The notes below the pieces were generated by a model. That model was not told where the DNA came from. It did no database searches and saw only the letters and a program-made list of their open reading frames with translations. Below, in pieces: positions 1 to 11,300 of a stretch of 64,000 nucleotides of DNA. How positions within the stretch are numbered: position 1 is the stretch's first letter; the number at the start of each line of letters is the position of its first letter. This DNA comes from Babylonia areolata. Its lineage: Eukaryota > Mollusca > Gastropoda > Neogastropoda > Buccinidae. The stretch spans positions 31,277,000 to 31,340,999 of the forward strand of contig NC_134906.1 in the NCBI RefSeq assembly GCF_041734735.1. Reading direction: 5' to 3'. The position numbers were made by a program, and so were the translations under genes.

Positions 1-930
1 ACAGCCTACACACATTTCCTTCATTACCATCCACACATCTTACATCATGGGAAAGAACAGCCTACACACATGTCCTTCATTACCATCCACACATCTTACA
101 TTATGGGAAAGAACAGCCTACACACATGTCCTTCATTACCATCCACACATCTTACATCATGGGAAAGAACAGCCGACACACATTTCCTTCATTACCATCC
201 ACACATCTTACATCATGGGAAAGAACAGCCTACACACATTTCCTTCATTACCATGCACACATCTTACATCATGGGAAAGAACAGCCTACACACATTTCCT
301 TCATTACCATGCACACATCTTACATCATGGGAAAGAACAGCCTACACACATTTCCTTCATTACCATGCACACATCTTACATCATGGGAAAGAACAGCCTA
401 CACACATTTCCTTCATTACCATCCACACATCTTACATTATGAGAAAGAACAGCCTACACACATTTCCTTCATTACCATCCACACATCTTACATCATGGGA
501 AAGAACAGCCTACACACGTGTCCTTCATTACCGTCCACACATCTTACATCATGGGAAAGAACAGCCTACACACATTTCCTTCATTACCATCCACACATCT
601 TACATCATGGGAAAGAACAGCCTACACACATTTCCTTCATTACCATCCACACATCTTACATTATGGGAAAGAACAGCCTACACACGTGTCCTTCATTACC
701 ATCCACACATCTTACATCATGGGAAAGAACAGCCTACACACATTTCCTTCATTACCATCCACACATCTTACATCATGGGAAAGAACAGCCTACACACGTG
801 TCCTTCATTACCATCTGCACATCTTCCTTCATTACCATCCACACATCTTACATTATGGGAAAGAACAGCCTACACACGTTTCCTTCATTACCATCCACAC
901 ATCTTACATTATGGGAAAGAACATTCAGGT
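1..930. repeat. Minisatellite, 56-bp unit
   Basis: About 16-17 copies of a 56-bp unit containing CATCTTACATCATGGGAAAG, with few substitutions (ATG/TTC, CATC/CATT). 56 is not a multiple of three, so the long open frames across it simply reflect a stop-free unit. It lies downstream of exon M in gene orientation. I see no match to a visible exon. Confidence 0.95.
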
Positions 931-974
931 CAGAAAAACAGGACATTTTAAGACACAAGTAAAACAAAAGAAGA

Positions 975-1700
975 GACAGCTGAAAGTGACAGACGGAGAA
1001 GGAAGAGGAAGAAAAGAAAGCTGAAAGTGACAGACGGAGAAGGAAGAGGAAGAAGAGAAAGCAGAAAGTGACAGACGGAGAAGGAAGGAGGAAGAAGAGA
1101 AAGCAGAAAGTGACAGACGGAGAAGGAAGAGGAAGAAGAGAAAGCAGAAAGTGACAGACGGAGAAGGAAGGAGGAAGAAGAGAAAGCAGAAAGTGACAGA
1201 CGGAGAAGGAAGAGGAAGAAGAGAAAGCAGAAAGTGACAGACGGAGAAGAAGGAGGAAGAAGAGAAAGCAGAAAGTGACAGACAGAGAAGGAAGGAGGAA
1301 GAAGAGAAAGCAGAAAGTGAAAGACGGAGAAGAAGGAGGAAGAGAAAGCAGAAAGTGACAGACGGAGAAGGAGGGAGGAAGAAGAGAAAGCAGAAAGTGA
1401 CAGACGGAGAAGAAGGAGGAAGAAGAGAAAGTAGAAAGTGACAGACGGAGAAGGGACAGACGGAGAAGGAAGAGGAAGAAGAGAAAGCAGAAAGTGACAG
1501 ACGGAGAAGGAGGGAGGAAGAAGAGAAAGCAGAAAGTGACAGACGGAGAAGAAGGAGGAAGAAGAGAAAGTAGAAAGTGACAGACGGAGAAGGAAGAGGA
1601 AGAAGAGAAAGCAGAAAGTAACAGACGGAGAAGAAGGAGGAAGAAGAGAAAGCAGAAAGTGACAGACGGAGAAGGAAGAGGAAGAAGAGAAAGCAGTAGA
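975..1700. repeat. Purine-rich minisatellite, about 40-bp unit
   Basis: About 17 copies of a unit made of AGACGGAGAAGGAAGAGG, AAGAAGAGAAAGCAG and AAAGTGAC, with insertions and deletions between GGAAGAGG and GAAGGAGG forms. The plus strand is almost entirely purine. It ends about 100 bases from the proposed donor of exon M. Confidence 0.9.
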
Positions 1701-1797
1701 CCCCTCAGCACATTCCGCAGACTAGCACAGTGACACGACAGGCGGAGAAGACGAAGGAGGAAAGAAGGAAGAAGGACGAAGAAGACAGAAGACTGAC

Positions 1798-1955
1798 CCA
1801 TCCCCACACTGCTGAGTGGACCCAGACAGGAAGGCTTTCCATGGAATGGCCGGGGCACACGTCTTGGACAGCTTGCTGACGTCACAGGACACATGGACAC
1901 GCACATTCTGGGGCTGGAGGAGCTGATCTCTCACCTGGTTCAGGTCTGACTCCAC
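1798..1955 (-). CDS. Exon M of the M16 peptidase gene (3' end uncertain)
   Basis: Begins VESDLNQVRDQLLQPQNVRV after TCTGACAG and continues HVSCDVSKLS to AIPWKAFLSG. In this family the helix after SPEQ leads to N..VH....V..L......PW..FL, which is what is seen. I end it at the donor-like GTCAGT at 1797-1792, giving 52 codons plus two bases. An earlier GT is possible, because the family text becomes weak after KAFL. The last coding part must lie below base 1. Confidence 0.8.
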
Positions 1956-3679
1956 CTGTCAGAGGTATGTCCTGGTCAGCTGTCTGCACTGTCATCATCA
2001 CTGTCATGTCATAGTCATCACACTGTCATGCCATCAGCCATCACATCATCAGTTATCGCCCTGTCATCAGTCAGTCATCAAACTGCCATCCACCATCGCT
2101 CTGTCCTGTCATCAGTCTCACATGACATGTCATGTGGTGTCATGACCTGTGCAGGGCGTGATGACCTACCTGTTCAGGGCATGACCAGGGTGTGATGACC
2201 TACCTGTTCAGGGCATGACCAGGGTGTGATGACCTACCTGTTCTGGGCATGATCAGGGTGTGATGACCTTCCTGTTCAGGGCAGGATGACCTACCTGTTC
2301 AGGGCGTGATAACCTACCTGTTCAAGGCATGATGACCTACCTGTTCAGGGCATGATGACCTTCCTGTTCAGGGCATGATGACCTACCTGTTCAGGGCATG
2401 ATGACCTACCTGTTCAGGCGTGATGACCTACCTGTTCTGGGCGTGATGACCTACCTGTTCAGGGCAGGATGACCTACCTGTTCAGGGCAGGATGACCTTC
2501 CTGTTCAGGGCATGATGACCTACCTGTTCAGGGCATGATCAGGGCATGATGACCTACCTGTTCAGGGCAGGATGACCTACCTGTTCAGGGCATGATCAGG
2601 GCAGGATGACCTACCTGTTCAGGGCATGATGACCTACCTGTTCAGGGCATGATCAGGGCATGATGACCTACCTGTTCAGGGCATGATGACCTTCCTGTTC
2701 AGGGCAGGATGACCTACCTGTTCAGGGCATGATGACCTACCTGTTCAGGCGTGATGACCTACCTGTTCTGGGCGTGATGACCTACCTGTTCAGGGCAGGA
2801 TGACCTACCTGTTCAGGGTGTGATGACCTTCCTGTTCAGGGCATGATGACCTACCTGTTCAGGGCATGATCAGGGCATGATGACCTACCTGTTCAGGGCA
2901 GGATGACCTACCTGTTCTGGGCGTGATGACCTACCTGTTCTGGGCGTGATGACCTACCTGTTCAGGGCATGATGACTATGACCTACCTGTTCTGGGCGTG
3001 ATGACCTACCTGTTCAGGGCATGATGACCTACCTGTTCAGGGCATGATGACCTACCTGTTCAGGGTGTGATCAGAGCGTGATGACCTACCTGTTCAGGGC
3101 GTGATCACCTACATGTTCAGGAAGTGTGACCCATCTGTTCAGGGCGTGATGATCTATCTGTTTAGGGCGTTATGATCAACAGATAGGGCGTGATGATCTA
3201 TCTGTTCAGGGCGTGATGATCAACAGATAGGGCGTGATGATCTATCTGTTCAGGGCGTGATGATCAACAGATAGGGCGTGATGATCTATCTGTTCAGGGC
3301 GTTATGATGAACAGATAGGGCGTGATGATCTATCTGTTCAGGGCGTGATGACCTACCTGTTCAGGGTTCAGGGCGTGATGATCTATCTGTTCAGGGCGTG
3401 ATGATCTATCTGTTCAGGGCGTGATGATCTATCTGTTCAGGGTTCAGGGCGTGATGATCTATCTGTTCAGGGCGTGATGATCAACAGATAGGGCGTGATG
3501 ATCTATCTGTTCAGGGCGTGATGACCTACCTGTTCAGGGTTCAGGGCATGATGATCTATCTGTTCAGGGCGTGATGACCTACCTGTTCAGGGCTCGTCTC
3601 CAGTTTCTCCAGCAGCTGTGTCAGGAAGGTTGACTGCCTCAACATGCTGCTCACATTGTAGGTGCTCTCTGTGTCAACA

Positions 3680-3716
<37 letters not shown>

Positions 3717-5281
3717 CTGTCAAATGTGGCCACATGGACAGTGCATAGCAATACACACCACTGTGTCACAAGTGTCAAGAAGTACATGTACGTACATATG
3801 CTGACACTCACAAACATACACATTCTTTGTTACAAAGAACTACTTTCACAGTTAGCATGGAAAGTGAGACGGTACTACCTGTTTAAAACAACCCCACACA
3901 CAATGTGCACTGATAGTGAGCCAGTCTATTGCTGAGGTCAACACTGTCCCATGTCCACAAGTCATTTTACAACTCAGGGCGACCTGCCATGGATGGTTCC
4001 GTCGACTGGGGGTTGGCGCTGGGACTGAGAAAGACAAACCACCAGTACATCTCAGGGCGACCTGCCATGGATGGTTCCCTGTGGACTGTTGGTGCTGGGA
4101 CTGAGAAAGGCAAACCACCAGTACATCTCAGGGCGACCTGCCATGGATGGTTCCCTGTGGACTGTTGGTGCTGGGACTGAGAAAGGCAAACCACCAGTAC
4201 ATCTCAGGGCGACCTGCCATGGATGGTTCCCTGTGGACTGTTGGTGCTGGGACTGAGAAAGGCAAACCACCAGTACAACTCAGGGCGACCTGCCATGGAT
4301 GGTTCCCTGTGGACTGTTGGTGCTGGGACTGAGAAAGGCAAACCACCAGTACAACTCAGGGCGACCTGCCATGGATGGTTCCCTGTGGACTGTTGGTGCT
4401 GGGACTGAGAAAGGCAAACCACCAGTACAACTCAGGGCGACCTGCCATGGATGGTTCCCTGTGGACTGTTGGTGCTGGGACTGAGAAAGGCAAACCACCA
4501 GTACATCTCAGGGCGACCTGCCATGGATGGTTCCCTGTGGACTGTTGGTGCTGGGACTGAGAAAGGCAAACCACCAGTACAACTCAGGGCGACCTGCCAT
4601 GGATGGTTCCCTGTGGACTGTTGGTGCTGGGACTGAGAAAGGCAAACCACCAGTACATCTCAGGGCGACCTGCCATGGATGGTTCCCTGTGGACAAACCC
4701 AGGTGTAACTGTATATGGGGTACTCGGAGTGAGCGGTGTGGGAGTAATGCCACTGAAACTGTGCAGATGATGAGGCAGCAAAAAAAACCCAAACAAACAA
4801 ACATAAACAACAAAAGAACCCCTCATCTGTGGAAAACACCATGTCCTGAAGTCACCTATACACCTCCTGTCACCCTCACAATGACCTCACCTGTGTAAAA
4901 CACCATGTGTTGAAGCACTGACCTGTGGTAAACACCATGTGTTGAAGCACTGACCTGTGGTAAACACCATGTGTTGAAGCACTGACCTGTGGTAAACACC
5001 ATGTGTTGAAGCACTGATCTGTGGTAAACACCATGTGTTGAAGCACTGACCTGTGGTAAACACCATGTGTTGAAGCACTGACCTGTGGTAAACACCATGT
5101 GTTGAAGCACTGACCTGTGGTAAACACCATGTGTTGAAGCACTGACCTGTGGTAGGGGAGGAAGGTGGCAGAATGGTTAAGACGCTCAGCTGCCAATACA
5201 CAGAGTCCGTGAGGGTGTGGGTTCGAATCCCGCTCTTGCCCTTTCTCCTAAGTTTGACTGGAAAATCAAACTGAGCGTCTA

Positions 5282-5312
<31 letters not shown>

Positions 5313-8300
5313 CGTGTGCAGCACGCACTTGGCGCACTGAAAAAGAACCCATGGCAACGAGAGTGTTGTCCTCTGGCGAAATTACGTAAAATGAAATCCC
5401 CTTTCATAGGTACACAAATATGTAAGCATGCACTCAAGGCCTGACTAAGCGCGTTGGGTTATGCTGCTGGTCAGGCATCTGCTCAACAGATGTGGTGTAG
5501 CGTGTATGGATTTGTCCGAACGCAGTGACGCCTCCTTGAGAAAGTGAAAGTGAAAGAAAGTGAAAGTGACCTGTGGTAAACACCATGTGTTGAAGCACTG
5601 ATCTGTGGTAAACACCATGTGTTGAAGCACTGACCTGTAGTAAACACCATGTGTTGAAGCACTCACCTTTAGAAAACACCATGTGTTGAAGCACTCACCT
5701 TTAGAAAACACCATGTCCTGAAGCAGTGTGCGCACGATGCGAGAGCCACTTCTTTTCAGGGAAGAGATGTCTCCGATCTTGCGGTTGGCGATGATCTTGA
5801 GTCGCTCTGCGGTGAACTGAGTGCCGTGGAGCACGTCACGAAGCCACTGCACGCCTCGCTCGTACTTCTCCTCCTCCACCTTGACCTCCACCACCAGGAA
5901 CTGGGGAAAGTGGCCGCACTGGAAACAGCCCGGGGGCAGACCCAGACCCGTGTCAGTCGACTGCGTGTCTTTCTCCAGCTCCGCTATCACTCGCTCGTGG
6001 GGAATCACCTCTGCACACCATCGTACACGTGTCGCCTTATGCTGTGTATGTGTGTCATGTTATACTGTGTACATGTTGTATACTGTGTACATGTGTCATG
6101 TTCATAGTGTACATGTGTCACATTATACTGTGTAAATGTGTGGTGTTGTACTATATAAAAGAGTGGTGTTGTACCATGTACACTATAACACATGGACATG
6201 ATTCATGTTATACTGTGTACATTTTATACTGAGTGGTGGTGGTGTGTCCATCGAGATCGATGATGACCATCGTTGTCATCCAGATGGGGGATGGGGGATG
6301 GGGGGAGGGTGGTGGTGGGGTGGGGGGAAGAATGCTCATGAATCTATCTGTGAGTGCGCAGATGGCTGAATAGTCCAATCTGCGCACGAAATGTCCGCTG
6401 ACAGTTGGGGCAGACAAAGACAGGCATATCATTGTCAGGGAGCTTGTTTGCCCGTGACTTTCTGGCCTGCCTCTTCTGAACAGCTGCAGCAGTCCTGTTG
6501 GCCTCGCACAACCTGGCGCCTTTGTGCACAGCAGCGCGCCATTTGTCACGGTCCACTGCAGATTCCTCCCAGGAGTCAGGGTTGATATCAAACGCTTTCA
6601 GAGAGACTTTCAGAGTATCTCTGAAGCGCTTCTTCTGACCTCCGTGTGATCTCTTCCCTTGTTGCAGCTCGCCATAGAAGAGCCTTTTGGGCAGCCGATG
6701 GTCTGGCATGCGCGCCACGTGTCCAGCCCAGCGAAGCTGGGACTGCATCAGGATGGTGAAGATGCTGGGAAGGGTGGCTTTTGCGAGCACCTCTGTGTCA
6801 GGGGTCTTGTCTTGCCACTTGATGTTCAGTAGCTTCCTGAGGCATGTTGTGTGGAAATGGTTCAGCTTCTTGGCATGTCGTTGGTACACTGTCCAAGTTT
6901 GGCAGGCGTACAGTAGTGTGGGGAGAACTACTGCTCTGTAGACCTTTAGCTTGGTCTCAAGACTAATGCCTCTTCTGTTCCAGACATTTGCATTGAGTCT
7001 ACCAAAAGCTGCGCTTGCTCTTGCAATCCTGACGTTCACTTCATCGTCGATTGTCACATTTCGTGACAGTGTGCTGCCAAGGTATGTGAACCGCTCCACC
7101 GCACTGAGTCTCTGACCGTTGACTGTGATGTTGGGCTCAACGTAGGGTTTCCCTGGGGCTGGCTGATGGAGAACTTCAGTTTTCCTCGTGCTGATGGTAA
7201 GGCCGAAGTTCCTGCTGGCAGTGGCAAACTTGTCGACGCTGAGTTGCATGTCAGCTTCAGATCCAGCGTTGAGGGCACAATCATCAGCAAACAAAAAGTC
7301 TCTGATGATGTCTGTCATGACCTTCGTTTTTGCTTGAAGCCTTCTGAGGTTAAACAGCTTGCCATCTGTTCGGTACTTTAGGCCGATTCCAACATCGCCA
7401 TCTCTGAAGGCATCAGTAAGCATTGCAGAGAACATGAGGCTGAACAGCGTTGGAGCCAGGACGCAGCCTTGCTTGACACCATTTGTGACAGCAAAAGGAG
7501 CAGATGTTTCACCATTGTCCTGGACTCGAGCCTGCATGCCTTCATGGAATTGGCTGACCAAGGAAATAAATTTCCGAGGGCATCCGTACTTGGCCATGAT
7601 CTTCCACAGTCCCTCTCTACTCACGGTGTCGAAGGCCTTAGTGAGGTCGATATAGGTGGAGAACAGATCAGCATTTTGCTCCTGACATTTCTCTTGCAGC
7701 TGCCTTGCAGCAAACACCATGTCAGTGGTTCCGCGCTCTTTCCGGAATCCACATTGGCTCTCAGGCAAATGACCTTGGTCAAGGTGTGCTGTGAGGCGGT
7801 TAAGTAGGATCCTGGCAAGTATCTTGCCTGCGATGGAGAGCAAGGAAATGCCCCGATGGTTATCACAGGCTTGCCGGTTCCCCTTTCGCTTGTACAAGTG
7901 AATGATAGATGCATCTTTGAAATCCTGGGGGATCGTCTCTTCTTTCCACATGAGTGAGTACAGCTGATGAAGCTTCTCAGTCAGCACAGTGCCTCCATCC
8001 TTGTAGACCTCTGCTGGTATGGAGTCTGAGCCAGGTGCTTTGCCACTGGATAGCAGACTGATTGCTTTCTGGGTCTCAAGAAGTGTTGGCGGATCGTCCA
8101 GTGCTTCGTTGGTGGGGACTTGTGGGAGACGGTCTATGGCTTCATCATTTATGGAGGAAGGGCGATTTAAGACACTGTTGAAGTGCTCAGCCCATCGTTC
8201 GAGAATGTTCTCCTTCTCGGTGATCAAGGTATTCCCATCTGCACTGAGGAGGGGGGATGATCCTGAGGATGTGGGGCCGTAGACTTCTTTTAAGGCATCA

Positions 8301-11300
8301 TAGAACCTCTTCATATCGTGCCTGTCAGCATATCCCTGGATCTCATCAGCTTTGTCACTCAGCCACTTATCCTGCATCTGGCGTAACTTTTGCTGAACAG
8401 TCCTGCGGATGTCATTGTATGCATCCTTTTTTGATGTGGACTTTGGGTTGCTCAGGTGGGCTTGATGCAGACGGCGTTTCTCATCCAGAAGCTGCTTGAT
8501 TTCATCACAGTTTTCATCAAACCAGTCTTTGTGCTTTCTGGTCACGGGTCCCAGGGTCTCTGAAGCTGTACTATAGATCAGCTCACGCAGGGTCCTCCAG
8601 TCAGACTCCACATTCTGGTTGTCCAGAGAGGCGGATTCCAGACGATCTTCCAGCAGCTCCACAAAGGACTGTTTGATGGTGATGCTTTTCAGCTTAGCGA
8701 TGTTGAGCCGTTTTGGAGCCTTCTGGCCTTGGGGGCGTCTCTTGGGTTGGATTCGAATATTCAGCTTCGAGACTACAAGGCGATGGTCTGTCCAACACTC
8801 GGCGCCGCACATAGTCTTTGTTACACGTACATCTTGCCTATCCCTTTTCCTGACGATGACATAATCGATGAGATGCCAATGCTTTGAGCGAGGGTGCATC
8901 CATGACGTCCTGTTACGGGTAGGGAGGCAGAAAACTGTGTTGGTTATCAGCAGTTCGTGCTCTGCACAGGTCTGAAGCAAAAGCAATCCATTTGGGTTGC
9001 AGTGGCCCACACCGTGCTTTCCAATCACTCCATCCCAGGAGATGTAGTCAGAGCCAACTCTAGCATTGAAGTCCCCAAGAATGATGAGCTTGTCTGCTTT
9101 AGGGATGGCAGCAATGACAGAGTGAAGGTCCTCGTAGAACTTCGCCTTCACTTCATCCGGGTTGGTCATGGTTGGGGCATAGGCACTGACAATGGTGAGG
9201 TGCTTCTGGCCAGATGCCAGTGGGAGTTTCATGGTCATAAGCCTATCGTTGACTCCCTTTGGGATTCCAGCTAGCTTGCTGACAAGTGCTGTTTTTACTG
9301 CAAAACCAACGCCAGCCTCACGTCGCTCTTCGCTTCCTCGTCCACTCCAGAAGAAGGTGTAACCAGATCCCCGTTCACAGAGCTCGCCTTCGCCTGCAAG
9401 CCGAGTCTCACTCAAGGCTGCGATGTCGATGTTGTATCTGGCGAGTTCGGATGCAACTAGTGCTGTTCTCCTTTGGGGTCTGTCCGCGTTATCTCTGTCC
9501 AGGAGAGTCCTTATGTTCCAAGCACCAATGGTGAGAGGAACGATCCTTGTTTTTTTCTTTTCTTTCTCTTTGTTTCGACCGCTGATGTAGGGTCCCCGCC
9601 AGCCGCGGTATGCTGGCCAGGGTGATATGGAGCAGGCAATTTTTAGGGCACCTTTTCTAGCCCCTTCCTCATGCCAGGGAGGTGAGCAGTGCATTCCTAA
9701 AGAGGGCTGCTCAGACGCTCAGACGGCTGCCGAGCTCCATCGCTGCTCCTGTCGACGAAGAACGACCCTATGGCCTGAGCCGCCTGCGTGCAGGTCTGCG
9801 GCTGCGACTGCCAGTGTACCCACACCTGTCGTTTCGTCGCTCGCCTGTCGCCACAGGACTTGGGGGTGATGAAATGATGAAGGATGAAAGGTCATTTTGG
9901 ATGACTGATGACTTGCGCGATGAGTTTGTTTAAAGTGAAGAGGAGTTGCGCAACGTCAACCTCACTCTCTCGTCCGGGTCCACCAATTTCCAGTGGCAAG
10001 ACTAAGTCGAGACGACTGGAGGATGAGCACGGATGCAGTGGATGACCAAGATATCCTTTCGGTGTCTCATCTTGCTCTCTGCACTCCACAGTGCGTTGCT
10101 GTAACCGCCTTCCTCTCCGTTGAACCGATAGGTTTCTTCCGCAGATTCTGCCGGATCCAGACTTCGCATACATGGGTAGACACACCCCGGGGGCCAACTG
10201 CGTGTGGCATGCACACAGCACAGTGGAGCTAGATGGCCGTCGGTGGCTCTCCTGAGCCGACGCCCTTTTATGGATCTCCATAAGGGTGTCTAGCCACCCG
10301 CCTCACCAGTCCCAGAAGGGAGCGGTGGGAGTGCCGGTTTAGTCGTCGGCAACCCGACCCTGAACAGGTTGTACTGGATTACAGGTTACCAGTAGCAGAT
10401 CTAATGACCTGACCTGACCAAGTACATGAGTACATGTATCATACTGTGTACATCTGTTATACTGTGTATATGTGGCATGTTATACTAGATGTGTGGTGTT
10501 GTACTGTGTACATGTTATACTACATACATTTGTAATGTTGTACTGTGTACATGTGTCATCCTACACTGTGTACATGAGTCATGTTCTACTCCATACATGT
10601 GTCATGTTGTACGGTGTGCATGTGTTATGTTATACTACATAAATATGCGTGGTGTTGTACTGTGTACATGTTCCGTTATACTGTGTACATGTGTCCTGTT
10701 ATACTGTGTACGTGTGTGGTTTGGTGTGGTGTGTTCACTCACATTCTTTCTCTCTCTCTCTGTCACTCACACACACACGCGCAAATACAAACTGCATGCG
10801 TGCACACCCACACACACACACACACACACACATACACACGCACACACACCCTACAAACCCAAATGACAGATATAAAGACAGAAGAGCCTGGCAGACACAG
10901 CAGCCCACTGCCTCACCTCCATCCCTCAAGATAGGACTCTCCATGAGGGCCTCTGTGAAGAGAGGTAGGTAGTACTTCAGGGCCAGGGGGATACTGGATG
11001 TGTCTATCAACACCATCATCTGTAACATGGTGTCCATTCATATCATCATCTGTAACATGGTGTCCACTAACATCATCATCTGTAACATGGTGTCCACTAA
11101 CACTACCATCTGTAACACGGTGTCCACTAACATCATCATCTGTAACACAATGTCCACTAACATCATCATCTGTAACACAGTGTCCACTAACATCATCATC
11201 TGTAACACAGTGTCCACTAACATCATCATCTGTAACACAGTGTCCACTAACATTATCATCTGTAACACAGTGTCCACTAACACTACCATCTGTAACACAG

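Larger units (their letters stand above)
6030..10720. repeat. Minisatellite, about 23-bp unit, split by a LINE
   Basis: Units of TATACTGTGTACATGTGTCA lie at about 6030-6231 and again at 10421-10720, on either side of the LINE. The array starts about 20 bases upstream of the exon K acceptor. The units diverge in length and I see no exon sequence in them. Confidence 0.85.

Noticed and set aside
47-1024. Several overlapping open frames of 130-290 codons
   Set aside because: They all lie in the 56-bp array; the unit lacks stops, so frames are long by construction and show no protein signature.
848-1906. A 352-codon minus-strand frame
   Set aside because: It is the complement of the purine-rich array (Ser/Leu/Phe repeats) read in a different frame from exon M.
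5155-5566. A tRNA gene at the A and B boxes
   Set aside because: The boxes belong to a SINE with a body, tail and target duplication; no folded tRNA with matching arms is evident. The same holds at 23.0 and 53.2 kb.
6344-9694. A host zinc-finger or craniofacial development gene
   Set aside because: Endonuclease plus reverse transcriptase motifs and two relatives in the window show it is a LINE.
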